Assembly: GCA_029932895.1 (NCBI GenBank) | Contig: JAOZPF010000004.1 | Coordinates: 1-32,353 of the forward strand | Direction: 5' to 3' | Length of the DNA stretch: 32,353 bases | From: Anaerolineae bacterium | GTDB taxonomy: Bacteria; Chloroflexota; Anaerolineae; B4-G1; DUEL01 | Shown here: positions 7,689 through 17,432 of the stretch, one piece after another | Position numbering within the stretch: the first letter of the stretch is position 1 | How the letters are laid out: every line of letters begins with the position of its first letter | The notes under the pieces: generated by a model | The model's database searches: none | Told to the model about the DNA's origin: nothing | What the model saw: the letters and a program-made list of their open reading frames with translations, nothing else | Program-made: the position numbers and the translations under genes

Positions 7689-8951
7689 ATGCGGAAAATC
7701 GTTCTGCATGATCACAGGCCAATATATCCCTTTAATGAACCTGCCAGGGAACTGCGCATCCTCAACAAGCCACTCTGGCTCTACCAGCGCGATGTCCTGG
7801 CCCCCTACGTGGAGGGGCTTGAGCGGGAGGTGAACTCGTTCGACGAGATCGGACCGGAACGGGTAGAGACGCTGGTCTACCGGGGCAATCTGTTCTTTGA
7901 CCGGTATTTCATCCATGACTTTGTGACCAGGGCGCGGCGGCTGGGGAAATCATGCCAGGTCGCCTTCCCGTTGGACGACCAAGCCATCGTCAACCACGCC
8001 CTACCGCTGCAACGAACGATACGGCGCAAGGGCGATTATTACGTCACCGACATGTGGTACTTTCCCTACGGCATCGAGGAGACCGTCCGCCCCCTGGTGA
8101 TGCACACCGAACCGCGCGAGATGGGCTACTACCGCGTGCCCACCCACATGTCGGATGCGATGGGGGACCTCGTCTACCAGGTGCCCACCAAGGCTTTTGT
8201 GGCCATCGAATCCTGGGTCCACGTGGTGTTGGCCAATGTGATCTTTGGCGTCTTTGCCGAGGCGGCCCGCCTGGACCGGAATATCGAGGAGAGCATCGCC
8301 CTGCAGCTCAAACTGTTCTGGCGAGCGTTGCTGGAGCAGAGACAGGTCCTCTCCTCCTCGGCCGTCGTCAAGATCGGCAAGAACTGTTCCATCGACCCCA
8401 GTGCCATCATCCGCGGGCCGACGGTGATCGGGGACAATGTCGACATCGGCCCTGGTGCGGTGATCGACATCTGCGTCATCGGCAACAACGTCACCGTCTC
8501 CGACGGCTGCCAGTTGATGCTCAGCGTGATCAGCGACCGCTGTTTCCTTCCCTTTCGCGCTTCCCTGTTCGAGACCGTTCTGATGGAAGATACAATGGTC
8601 GCGCAGAACACCTGCCTGCAGTTGAGTTGCGTCGGCCGGAGCAGTTTCGTCGGCGCTGGCAGCACTTTTACCGACTTTAATCTGATACCGAAAGAGCTCC
8701 GCGCTATCCACGGCGACAGCCTGGAGGACACTGGACTGACCGTTCTCGGGGGGTGCGTGGGCCACCACTGCCGGATCGGTTCGGGTATGATTGTCTATCC
8801 GGCCCGCACCATCGAGTCGGATAGTATACTGGTGGCCTCGCCGGAGCGGAGAGTTATCGACAAGGACGTCTCCTACGAGGAGAGCGACATTTACAAAATA
8901 CCGAACGCCACAAGCGTTCACCCGCGTCTCTACCCGCGGCACGGAGAGTAG
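7689..8951 (+). CDS. Left-handed beta-helix (hexapeptide-repeat) protein, function unknown
   Basis: 420 residues. The part from about 225 to 400 contains hexapeptide repeats ([LIV]-G-x4 type: VKIGKNCSIDPSAIIRGPTVIGDNVDIGPGAVI and on), as in GlmU or GlgC C-terminal domains and LpxA-type acyltransferases. The repeats are interrupted by a loop around 290-340. The N-terminal 200 residues contain PFNEPARELRILNKPLWLYQRDVL and several aromatic-rich segments; no nucleotidyltransferase signature (GxGTRL) is visible, so sugar-nucleotide synthesis is not supported. It may be an acyl- or acetyl-transferase or a scaffold. A second hydrophobic stretch (residues about 176-196) could lie in an interface. Next gene is the acyl-ACP-reductase-like protein, which makes acyl chemistry attractive, but this is inference. 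Confidence 0.75.
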   Translation: MRKIVLHDHRPIYPFNEPARELRILNKPLWLYQRDVLAPYVEGLEREVNSFDEIGPERVETLVYRGNLFFDRYFIHDFVTRARRLGKSCQVAFPLDDQAIVNHALPLQRTIRRKGDYYVTDMWYFPYGIEETVRPLVMHTEPREMGYYRVPTHMSDAMGDLVYQVPTKAFVAIESWVHVVLANVIFGVFAEAARLDRNIEESIALQLKLFWRALLEQRQVLSSSAVVKIGKNCSIDPSAIIRGPTVIGDNVDIGPGAVIDICVIGNNVTVSDGCQLMLSVISDRCFLPFRASLFETVLMEDTMVAQNTCLQLSCVGRSSFVGAGSTFTDFNLIPKELRAIHGDSLEDTGLTVLGGCVGHHCRIGSGMIVYPARTIESDSILVASPERRVIDKDVSYEESDIYKIPNATSVHPRLYPRHGE

Positions 8952-8995
8952 ACGAGGCCGGGGGGCGGCTAGGGGGCAGGAGAAGCACACCAGAG

Positions 8996-10090
8996 ATGGA
9001 CTCGTTTGCCTTTATCATTCACCCGTTGGACCCCAAGGCAGACGTAGCGCGGAAGTATCCGCGCCTGGCCCGGGTGTTGCCGGTGTGGGCCATCCACTTC
9101 CTCTCCCGCTTTTGGCCCCCTCTGCTTCTCTCCCACGTGACAGGCATCCGCTCGGCAGCGACGGGTCGCGAGGTGGAGGGCTGGCTCCTGGCATGCCCTT
9201 TCACCGCGCGCCGGATGCTCCAACTGCCCCCTCGCGTGGTCTATCGCAAGATCATCCAGACCGGGCGGCTGGCCGAACGACTGGGGGCCAAAATACTGGG
9301 CCTGGGGGCATACACATCCGTGGTGGGTGATGGCGGGCTGACGGTCGCCAGAGCGCTCGATATCCCGGTCACCACCGGCGATAGCTACACCGTCGCCCTG
9401 GCGGTTCGCGCCCTGCTGGAGGCAGGAAGCCGGATGTCCATCGCTCCCAGCCAGGCCACCGGGGCCGTGGTCGGCGCGAGCGGCGCTATCGGCTCGGCCT
9501 GCGCGCGGCTGCTCGCCCCCCAGGTGCGAGAGATGCTCCTGGTGGGACGCCGAATGGAGCGCCTGAAAAAAGTGCGGGATGAGGTGATGAACCTGACCGA
9601 CAAGCCGGTCGAGATCACGAGCGACGTGGCGGACATACACCGAGCCGACCTGATCGCCAGCGCCACCAGCGCCGGGAAAGCGATCATCCGCGCCTCCCAC
9701 CTCAAACCAGGCGCGGTGGTCTGCGATGTCGCCCGACCACGGGACGTAGCGGCCCAGGTGGCGCAGGAGCGCGGAGACGTGCTGGTGGTCGATGGGGGGC
9801 TGGCTGAGGTGCCGGGGCAGGTGAACTTTGGCTTTGATTATGGACTGCCTCCCCGCCTCACCTTCGGCTGTATGGCCGAGACGATGGCCCTGGCCCTCGA
9901 GGGCCGCTTCGAGGACTATACGGTGGGCAAGGACATAGATATCGACCGCGTGAAAGAGATCGAGCGGGTCGCGGAACGGCACGGTTTTCGGCTGGCCGGC
10001 CTGCGCTCCTTCGAGCATTTGTTGACAGAGGAACGGATTTCATCCGTCCGCCGCAAGGCGGCCCAGGTGGCCAAATCTGGCCCCGCCTAG
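8996..10090 (+). CDS. Acyl-ACP reductase-like NAD(P)-dependent oxidoreductase (COG5322)
   Basis: 364 residues resembling cyanobacterial long-chain acyl-ACP reductase over its whole length. Visible are GLGAYTSVVGDGG (cyanobacterial GLGGFTSI), TTGDSYTVALAV (TTGNTHTA), the nucleotide-binding loop VVGASGAIGSACARLLA at 158-174, LLVGRR, ADLIASATS, VVDGGLAEVPG, and FGCMAETMALALEG with C292 at the position I align with the FACFAEAMLLEFEG cysteine proposed to form the acyl thioester. The cyanobacterial enzyme makes fatty aldehydes from acyl-ACP. The N-terminal 50 residues differ (a longer, more hydrophobic start with PVWAIHFLSRFWPPLLL). No aldehyde-deformylating oxygenase is seen nearby. CAGGAGAAG precedes the ATG. 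Substrate could be another thioester; the fold assignment is firmer than the substrate. Confidence 0.78.
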   Translation: MDSFAFIIHPLDPKADVARKYPRLARVLPVWAIHFLSRFWPPLLLSHVTGIRSAATGREVEGWLLACPFTARRMLQLPPRVVYRKIIQTGRLAERLGAKILGLGAYTSVVGDGGLTVARALDIPVTTGDSYTVALAVRALLEAGSRMSIAPSQATGAVVGASGAIGSACARLLAPQVREMLLVGRRMERLKKVRDEVMNLTDKPVEITSDVADIHRADLIASATSAGKAIIRASHLKPGAVVCDVARPRDVAAQVAQERGDVLVVDGGLAEVPGQVNFGFDYGLPPRLTFGCMAETMALALEGRFEDYTVGKDIDIDRVKEIERVAERHGFRLAGLRSFEHLLTEERISSVRRKAAQVAKSGPA

Positions 10091-10106
10091 TTTGGGAGGT
10101 TACAGT

Positions 10107-11000
10107 ATGAGCGAGGGGAGAATCCTGGTCGTAGAAGACGATTTTGACATCTCGAACATGCTGCGCATCTACTTCCAGAGCCAGGGCTACGAGGTATCCG
10201 TAGCGCCACGGGGAAGCGACGCGCTTGAGATGACGCGCCAGCAACTACCCAACATCATCGTCCTCGATATTATGCTCCCGGATCTGGATGGGTATGATGT
10301 CTGCCGCCACCTGCGCAGCAACCTGCGTACCAAGCACATTCCCATCATCTTTCTCACCCAGAAGGACGAGCGGTCGGACAAAATCCACGGCCTCGAGCTG
10401 GGGGCGGATGATTATATCACCAAGCCCTTTGATGTCGAAGAACTAAAGCTGCGGGTCAAGAACGCTATGGCCAGAGCAGCCTACGAGAGCCTGACCAACC
10501 CTACCACCGGGCTTCCCAGTTCCAAACTCATCGAGGAGCAACTGCGCGAGCTGATGCGGCGGGATAACTGGGGTGTCCTCTACATCGGCATCGAGCGCCT
10601 GGAGCCCTTCAGCGAGGTCTATGGCTTTGTCGCCGCCGACGAGGTCCTGCGCTATACCGCCATGGTGTTGGGCGAGACGGTGGACGGGCTGGGCACCCCC
10701 AACGACTTTATCGGCCACGTTGGCGGGGACGACTTTCTCATCATCACCCGCGCCAACCTGGTCAAGCCGCTGACGGAGGACCTGCAGCGACGCTTTGCAG
10801 CCGGGGTTGGCACCCACTATGACTTCAAGGCCCGCCAGCAGGGGTACATCATCGTTCAGGACGACGAGGGAAACGAGCGCAAAGTGGGATTGATGGAGCT
10901 GGCAGTCGGCACTATCACCGACCAGGACGGCCCCTTCACCGACATCCGCGAGATCACCGAGGCAGCAGCTTCGGCGCGACGCGAGCGAAGCCGCGCCTGA
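10107..11000 (+). CDS. Response regulator with degenerate GGDEF domain
   Basis: 297 residues: receiver domain (1-120) plus a GGDEF-like domain (about 130-290). The receiver is intact, with E10/D11/D12, phospho-acceptor D54 in VLDIMLP, T84 and K106. The GGDEF domain keeps TGLP and the half-sites, but the signature is GGDDF (206-210), the first metal-site segment reads YIGIERLEP where active cyclases have DLDxFK, and no RxxD inhibitory site is present. It probably does not make c-di-GMP and may serve as a phosphorylation-controlled binding module. ATG 10107 is chosen over TTG 10092 because GGGAGG lies six bases upstream. It immediately precedes the giant kinase gene, its likely cognate. Confidence 0.9.
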   Translation: MSEGRILVVEDDFDISNMLRIYFQSQGYEVSVAPRGSDALEMTRQQLPNIIVLDIMLPDLDGYDVCRHLRSNLRTKHIPIIFLTQKDERSDKIHGLELGADDYITKPFDVEELKLRVKNAMARAAYESLTNPTTGLPSSKLIEEQLRELMRRDNWGVLYIGIERLEPFSEVYGFVAADEVLRYTAMVLGETVDGLGTPNDFIGHVGGDDFLIITRANLVKPLTEDLQRRFAAGVGTHYDFKARQQGYIIVQDDEGNERKVGLMELAVGTITDQDGPFTDIREITEAAASARRERSRA

Positions 11001-11040
11001 GAAAAACAGGAGAGCGTAGCGAGCAAGTACACAGGGCAAG

Positions 11041-14000
11041 ATGGAGATGCCAAACCTAGAACGGCCAAAGGGCATAGCTGCCCCGTTAGGGGGGATCACC
11101 CTCATCCTGGTCCTCGGCCTGGGCCTGAACCTGGTCCCGGTCGAGTGGCTGGGGCCGTTCTACCTGGCGCTCCCCTTCGCCGTCGTCGCCCTGACGCTCC
11201 TGACCGAGCGACGCGCCACGCTGGTAGGCGCCGCCATCGCTGTCCTCGCCCTGGCGCTCCGCCTCTTGCGGCCCGCTCCGACCCCCAGCATGGTCTCGGG
11301 CATCGTCGCCGGCCTGCTCTGCCTGGCAGCGGCCCTTTTCCTCCCCCCCCTCGGCGCCCTGCGGCAGGTGCGAAGAGGCGTCCGCCGCAAAACCAGGGGT
11401 AGACGATCATACCGCGACCTGGCGGAAGCGGTGCTGGACGAAGCGCTGCGGGTGACAGGGGCCGAGATGGGCGAAGTGTTGCTTCGTCTCAGTGATGAGG
11501 AACAGGTACAGCAGATTACAAGTCGGGGCCTGGGAGGAACATCGCTGGCCTCCTCTGCCTCCGGGCACGGGGACCGCGTCGTGACCGACCTGGTGCTGAG
11601 CGAGCAACGGCTTTGCCTCTTTTCTCCGCCCCCCACGACCGGAGCACAAACCGGGGCCGCGCTCCCCCTCCGCACCCAGGACCAGGTTCTGGGGCTCGTC
11701 TGTGTGGGCAGCCACGCCAAGCGCACTTTCAACTCGCGGGAACTGGCCCGCTTTTACGCTGTGGCGGAGGAAGGGGCGTCCGCCCTGGCATCGGTTATCC
11801 CCACCTCGCCCGGTCCCGCCCCCACACGGGAGATGGAGGAGCTGACCACCCTCGACGAGATCGGGCACGCCATCACTGCCAGCCTGGACCTGGGAACAAC
11901 TCTGAGAACGATTCTCGTCTCTACCCGCAAACTCATCCCCTTCGACCTGGGGGAGGTGACTCTGTGGGATTCGGCCAGCCACCGGCTGGTAAGCCGGGGA
12001 TCGCTCGACGCCGACGAGTACCACGCCGCGGTGGGCGACACATACCGCCTGAACGAGGGATACTCCGGCTGGCTGGCCCGTAATCGCCGCCCCCTCCTCA
12101 TCACCGATATTCCCAACTACCGGGAGGTGCGACCCAAGCTGGACCGCCCTGACTCTCCCCTCCGCTCTTTCCTCGGCCTCCCGCTGGAGAACCGGGGCGA
12201 GTTCATCGGTACGCTAGAGTTGGTCAGCTATCAACTGGATGCCTTTTCCGAACATGACCTGGACCTCTTGCAGACCATCGGCACTTATGCCGCCGCGGCC
12301 ATTGAGCACGCCCACCTCTACGAAGAGGCCCGGCGCCGGACGTTGGAACTGGATTCCCTCTCGCGCGTCTCGGCGGCGGTGAGTTCCACACTGGACCTGG
12401 ATCAGGTCCTCCAGACCATTGCCACCTCGGCCCTGGAGGTGGTCGGCTGCAATCGCTCGGCGATCTTTGTGTTGGAGGAGGAGAGCGACACGTTGCGCCT
12501 GGCGGCGAGCCAGGGCCTGAGTAAAACGTATGTGGACAAGTCGCAGGCCCTCCCCATCGAGGCCGGTGGTCGTACCCACGCCGTCGCCACCAGACAGCCG
12601 GTACTGGTGGAGGACATTACCGCCGATCCAGGATTGCGCCGCCTGGCCCCTCTGGCCGAGGGAGAGGGAGTCGTCGCCTTTGCCGACATCCCGCTGCGAG
12701 TGGGGAAACAGGTGATCGGCATGCTCTCGGCCTTTTTCACCCAGCCCCACCGTTTTACCGATGTGGAGCGGGGGCTGCTGACCTCCTTTGCCGACCAGGC
12801 AGCGATCGCTATCGAGAACGCCCGTCTCTATGCCAACACCGACCGGGAACTGCGGCGTCAGGCAGAAGCGCTGAGCGGATTGCAGGTGGTGGCGCAGGAG
12901 GTGAGTGTCACTTTCGACCAGGAGCATATCCTGCGCATTGTGCTGGAAGAGGCTATGCACCTCAGCCGCGCCGACCACTGCGCCATCCTCCTCTACGATG
13001 AGCCATCGGACCACTGGACGATGGGCTTTTGCGCTGGCTACTTGGAAGAGGAACAGGCCGCCCTGCGGCAGCGGTTGTCGAACCTGCCCGACGAGGACAG
13101 TTTCGCCGAAATGTGCCGCACCGGCAAGACCCTCCACCTGGACGACGCGACGGAGGAGGGCCGGGAGGTGGTGGGGCGGAGCGATGTACGCTCGGCGCTC
13201 CTGGTCCCCATCCGCTACGGGGAACAGACCGCCGGCGCCATCGTCCTGGGCAGCCGGAGCGTTGGCTGCTTCGACGACGTCGTCCGCCGTTTTGTCGAGA
13301 CGCTCGCCGCCCAGGCAGCCATCGCCATCAGCAACGCCCGTCGCTATCAGGAGCAGAGCGACCGCAACACCCTCCTGCGCCAGCGGGCTGACCAGTTGTC
13401 CAGCGTCTTGGAGGTCAGCCGGGCCGTCCGCTCCGACGAGCCTCTGGAAGATGTATTGGAAGAGATCGCCTATGCCATCCAGGAGAGCGTGGGCTTTGAC
13501 CTGGTGCTTGTCAGCATGCTGGAGGGAGACCCGCCCCACCTACGCCGCGTCGCGGCCGCTGGCGTCCCCCTGCCGGTGCTGGAGCAGATGAAGCAAGTCC
13601 TCCAGCCCTGGAAATCGCTGGAAGTGGTGATCCGCGACGAGTTCAAGATCAGCCAAAGCTATTACATCCCCGCCGAGGAACAGGCCCGCTGGCGCGACAC
13701 CCTGCACACCTACGAGCAAGAAAATGTAGAGACCGCCAGAGAGCCGGGCCGCTGGCACCCACAGGACATGCTCCTCACGCCGCTGCTCGGTTCCGGCGGC
13801 GAGATTCAGGGTATCCTCTCGGTGGACGAACCTCGCGATGGCCGAGTGCCTGGCTACCCCACCATCGAGGCACTGGAGGTATTCGCCGCCCAGGCTGCTG
13901 CCTACATCGAGAACGCACGTCTGCTCAAAGCCCTGCAGGGCCAGTTGGACGCTCTCTCCGTGTTCAACGAGATCAACCGCTCTGTGGCAGCCAAGCTCGA

Positions 14001-17000
14001 CCTGGACGAGGTGCTACGGACGGTCGTCGGCTCGGCGGCCCGCCTGATCGACTGTCAGGGCAGCGTTATCTTTCTCGAAGAAGAGAGGACCGGTCAGTAC
14101 GTGGCCCGGCAGACCTATGGTCACGACCTGGCGGCGTTGAAAAAGAGCGTCTTCGCCCCCGGCGAGGGGCTGGTGGGCAGCGTCGCCGAGAGCGGGATGC
14201 CCATCTCGGTGCGGGACGTGGAGGAGGAGACAGGCGGTGAGCCTGACTATGTGCAGGAGGGGGCAGCGATCCTCGTCCCCCTCAGCATTGGCGGAAGGGT
14301 GGTGGGCGTGCTGACCGCCGACCGTGACTACAGCGAGCCCTTCAGCCCGGTGGATGTGGCTACCCTCACCGCCCTGGCCGACCAAGTGGCCGTAGCCGTG
14401 CAGAACGCCCAGCTGTTCGCAGAGACAACCCGCCGCAGCCAGGAACTTTCCACGCTGCTGGAGGCGGGCAGCGCCCTCTCGTCCACCCTGGACCTGAACT
14501 GGGTGCTGCAGGCCCTCGGCGACCGGCTGCTGGAGAGCGCGCAGGCCGATAGTTGCCTCATCTCGGAGTGGGACCGCGACGAGAACCGGGTGACGGTGGT
14601 GTGGGAGATGGGCGACCCCTCCGTCCGCCCGCTGCTCGGCACTACCTACCTGGCCTCTCAGCGTCCAGATGTCGTGGAAGTGCTTCTCGTCCAGGAGCCT
14701 ATGCTTCTCGCGCTAGACAACCCCCAGATCAGCAATGCCGCCCGCGCTCACCTGGAGCAGAGAGAAGCCCACACCGTCCTGCTGCTCCCTATGGTCGCCC
14801 GTGGGCAGACGGTGGGGCTGGTGGAATTGGAACGGCGCGGCGAGCGCGGCCCCTTCGCCCCAGGCGAGGTCCGCCTAGCCGAGGCGCTGGCGAGCCAGGC
14901 CGCCGCCGCAATGGCGAACGCGCGGCTGTACGAAGAAATCCGCCGCTTTAGCGCTGAACTGGAGGAGCGGGTCGAGAAACGGACCCACGAGCTGGCCCAG
15001 GCCCTCCAAGACCTGACGGTCGAGCGGGACCGGATGGAAACGCTCTACCGCATCACAGCCGAGGTCTCGGCCAGTTTGGACCTGGACCACGTGTTGAACC
15101 GGACGCTGGAGCTGGTGGTGGAGGCGACCGGCGCGGAGCGCGGCGTGACCCTGTTGGACGATCCGGAGACGGAGCAATTGTTCTACCGTGCCGGCGTGGG
15201 ATTGCCGGTGCACCTCCCACCCGGAGGGCGCCCCTCCCGCTTCCAGCACGGCGATGGGCTGGTGGGCTGGGTGATCGAGCATAACGAGTCCGTAGTGATC
15301 CCCGATCTGCGCGAGGAACCACGCTGGGTGCCCAGCGAGATGGAGGACCCGGTGCACCGGGCCTGCTTGGCTGTCCCATTAAGCAGGGCAGGGGAGGTTC
15401 AGGGGGCGTTACTGCTCTTTTCCTCCACCCCTGGTCTCTTTACCGAGGATCACCTGCGGCTGACCGAAGCGGCGGCGACCCAGATAGCCAATGCCGCTGG
15501 CAACGCCGTGCTCTACAACCTGATCCGCGAACAGGCCGAGCGGCTGGGCACGATGCTCAAGGCCCAACAGGTCGAGGCCGCCAAGAGCCAGGCCATCCTG
15601 GAGGGAGTCGCCGACGGGGTCGTGGTAGCCGACGCCAAAAACCAGATCGTCCTCTTTAACGCCGCCGCCGAGCGAATCTTGGAGATCCCCCGCGAGCAGG
15701 CCCTGGGCCGGACGACGCGGGAGATGATCGGGTTGTACGGCGGCGAAGGCCGGACCTGGCTGGAAGCGATCGAGGATTGGACAGCCCACCCCACCACCGA
15801 CCGCACTCCCGAGGACTTTGTCACCGAGCGGCTGGAGCTGGACAACCAGGTCGTGAGCGTCCACGCCGCCCCGGTTATCATGGGCTCCGAGTACCTGGGC
15901 ACTGTCTCTGTCTTCCGCGACATCACCGCCGTGGTGGAGGCAGACCGGGCCAAGAGCGAGTTCGTCTCCACGGTCTCCCACGAGCTGCGCACACCGATGA
16001 CCTCCATCAAGGGGTACGCCGACCTGCTGTTGATGGGGGCGGTGGGCGAGTTGGGCGATCAGCAGCTCCACTTTCTCTCCATAATCCGCAACAACGCCGA
16101 CCGGCTGACCGCCCTGGTCAACGACCTACTGGACATCTCCCGCATCGAGACCGGGCGAGTGGAACTGGACCTGAAGGCAATCCACATCCACGATACCGTG
16201 AACCAGGTCGTCAACACCCTTCTGGGCCGGGCGGAGGGGAAAGGGCTGACCCTCACCTCCGACGTGGCGGAGGACCTCCCCGCCGTCTGGGGTGATAGCG
16301 CCCGCCTGGTCCAAATCCTGACCAACCTGGTGGGCAATGCGATCTACTACACGCCGCCGGGCGGCTCGGTCCACGTCTCCGCCCGCCCCGTGGGCGATGT
16401 ATTGGAGATCTCGGTGACCGACACCGGCATCGGCATCGCCAAGGAGGACCAGGCCAAGATATTTGGCCGTTTCTTCCGCGTCGACGACCCCCTGGTGCAA
16501 GAGACGCCAGGCACTGGCCTCGGCCTGCCGATCACCGCCTCCCTGATCGAGATGCACGGCGGCAAGATTTGGGTCGAGAGCGAGTTGGGGGAGGGCAGTG
16601 TCTTTACCTTTACCATCCCCCTGGCCCGCGCGGTGCAGGCGACGGCTCAGGCCCGCGAGGCGGGTGTGCAGCAACTCTTGGTGGTCGAGGACGACCCGGA
16701 TATCGCCAACCTGATCCGCGCTCAGTTGGAGGAGGCGGGATACCGGGCGACCGCCGTGGGACGGGGAGAGGATGCACTCCAGGCAGCAAGGGAACTACTC
16801 CCGGCCCTCATCACACTGGACATCCGCCTGCCTGATATGGACGGGTTCGAGGTGCTGAAACGATTGAAGCACGACCCCGAGACCGCCGATATTCCCGTGG
16901 TCATTGTCTCCGTGGTGGAGGACAAGGAAAAGGGATTCCGGCTGGGAGCGCTGGATTATGTGGGCAAGCCAATCGACGAGGAATCGCTGCTGGGCGCGGT

Positions 17001-17421
17001 GCGCGGTATCCTCGAATCCCATGGCCTCGTCCTCGTCGTGGACGACGACCGGGACACGCTCTCTATGGTTCGCGAAGCACTGCGGCGACACGGCTTTCAC
17101 GTCCGCACCACCGCCCGGGGGCGTCGCGCCCTCCAGGTAGCCAGGGACCTGCGGCCCGCCCTGGTGCTGCTCGACCTAAAGTTGCGGGATGTAGACGGTT
17201 ACCACGTGTTGCGACAACTCAAATCCGACCCCCGCACGCGCGCTATACCCGTCGTCATTATGACGGGTAGCCTGACTGAGGAGGAGGTCAAGCAACAGCG
17301 AGCGTTGACGCTGGGTGCGGCCCGTTTTCTGACCAAACCGTTTGCAATAGAGGAGCTGGTTGACGAAATCTCGGCCGTCCTGCAGCATGCCGCCGAGAAG
17401 CAGGTCGCGCAACCCGCCTAG
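11041..17421 (+). CDS. Giant multi-GAF hybrid histidine kinase with two receivers
   Basis: A 2126-residue sensor kinase. Order: several hydrophobic helices (residues about 12-105), then about eight GAF-like units starting near 120, 265, 437, 610, 785, 972, 1136 and 1334, a coiled coil near 1300-1335 (ELEERVEKRTHELAQAL), a PAS domain (about 1518-1636), HisKA with H1647 in SHELRTPM, HATPase_c (about 1750-1865; N-box NLVGNAIYYTP, DTGIGI, FGRFFR, GTGLGL), receiver 1 with D1927 and receiver 2 with D2045. Units from the second on recur with a linker like S..STLDLDxVL. GAF domains bind small ligands or dimerise. The RBS is weak (AGGG at 11033). Two C-terminal receivers plus flanking lone receivers indicate a phosphorelay. 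I saw no frameshift. Confidence 0.95.
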   Translation: MEMPNLERPKGIAAPLGGITLILVLGLGLNLVPVEWLGPFYLALPFAVVALTLLTERRATLVGAAIAVLALALRLLRPAPTPSMVSGIVAGLLCLAAALFLPPLGALRQVRRGVRRKTRGRRSYRDLAEAVLDEALRVTGAEMGEVLLRLSDEEQVQQITSRGLGGTSLASSASGHGDRVVTDLVLSEQRLCLFSPPPTTGAQTGAALPLRTQDQVLGLVCVGSHAKRTFNSRELARFYAVAEEGASALASVIPTSPGPAPTREMEELTTLDEIGHAITASLDLGTTLRTILVSTRKLIPFDLGEVTLWDSASHRLVSRGSLDADEYHAAVGDTYRLNEGYSGWLARNRRPLLITDIPNYREVRPKLDRPDSPLRSFLGLPLENRGEFIGTLELVSYQLDAFSEHDLDLLQTIGTYAAAAIEHAHLYEEARRRTLELDSLSRVSAAVSSTLDLDQVLQTIATSALEVVGCNRSAIFVLEEESDTLRLAASQGLSKTYVDKSQALPIEAGGRTHAVATRQPVLVEDITADPGLRRLAPLAEGEGVVAFADIPLRVGKQVIGMLSAFFTQPHRFTDVERGLLTSFADQAAIAIENARLYANTDRELRRQAEALSGLQVVAQEVSVTFDQEHILRIVLEEAMHLSRADHCAILLYDEPSDHWTMGFCAGYLEEEQAALRQRLSNLPDEDSFAEMCRTGKTLHLDDATEEGREVVGRSDVRSALLVPIRYGEQTAGAIVLGSRSVGCFDDVVRRFVETLAAQAAIAISNARRYQEQSDRNTLLRQRADQLSSVLEVSRAVRSDEPLEDVLEEIAYAIQESVGFDLVLVSMLEGDPPHLRRVAAAGVPLPVLEQMKQVLQPWKSLEVVIRDEFKISQSYYIPAEEQARWRDTLHTYEQENVETAREPGRWHPQDMLLTPLLGSGGEIQGILSVDEPRDGRVPGYPTIEALEVFAAQAAAYIENARLLKALQGQLDALSVFNEINRSVAAKLDLDEVLRTVVGSAARLIDCQGSVIFLEEERTGQYVARQTYGHDLAALKKSVFAPGEGLVGSVAESGMPISVRDVEEETGGEPDYVQEGAAILVPLSIGGRVVGVLTADRDYSEPFSPVDVATLTALADQVAVAVQNAQLFAETTRRSQELSTLLEAGSALSSTLDLNWVLQALGDRLLESAQADSCLISEWDRDENRVTVVWEMGDPSVRPLLGTTYLASQRPDVVEVLLVQEPMLLALDNPQISNAARAHLEQREAHTVLLLPMVARGQTVGLVELERRGERGPFAPGEVRLAEALASQAAAAMANARLYEEIRRFSAELEERVEKRTHELAQALQDLTVERDRMETLYRITAEVSASLDLDHVLNRTLELVVEATGAERGVTLLDDPETEQLFYRAGVGLPVHLPPGGRPSRFQHGDGLVGWVIEHNESVVIPDLREEPRWVPSEMEDPVHRACLAVPLSRAGEVQGALLLFSSTPGLFTEDHLRLTEAAATQIANAAGNAVLYNLIREQAERLGTMLKAQQVEAAKSQAILEGVADGVVVADAKNQIVLFNAAAERILEIPREQALGRTTREMIGLYGGEGRTWLEAIEDWTAHPTTDRTPEDFVTERLELDNQVVSVHAAPVIMGSEYLGTVSVFRDITAVVEADRAKSEFVSTVSHELRTPMTSIKGYADLLLMGAVGELGDQQLHFLSIIRNNADRLTALVNDLLDISRIETGRVELDLKAIHIHDTVNQVVNTLLGRAEGKGLTLTSDVAEDLPAVWGDSARLVQILTNLVGNAIYYTPPGGSVHVSARPVGDVLEISVTDTGIGIAKEDQAKIFGRFFRVDDPLVQETPGTGLGLPITASLIEMHGGKIWVESELGEGSVFTFTIPLARAVQATAQAREAGVQQLLVVEDDPDIANLIRAQLEEAGYRATAVGRGEDALQAARELLPALITLDIRLPDMDGFEVLKRLKHDPETADIPVVIVSVVEDKEKGFRLGALDYVGKPIDEESLLGAVRGILESHGLVLVVDDDRDTLSMVREALRRHGFHVRTTARGRRALQVARDLRPALVLLDLKLRDVDGYHVLRQLKSDPRTRAIPVVIMTGSLTEEEVKQQRALTLGAARFLTKPFAIEELVDEISAVLQHAAEKQVAQPA

Positions 17422-17432
17422 GAAGATGACCC

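Noticed and set aside
7952..8680. Alternative-frame ORF in the beta-helix gene
   Set aside because: Shadow frame rich in Arg, Pro and Gly; the main frame carries the hexapeptide repeats.
12214..13539. Minus-strand open frame of 441 codons
   Set aside because: It is antisense to the GAF array of the kinase, which has clear domains throughout; composition artefact.
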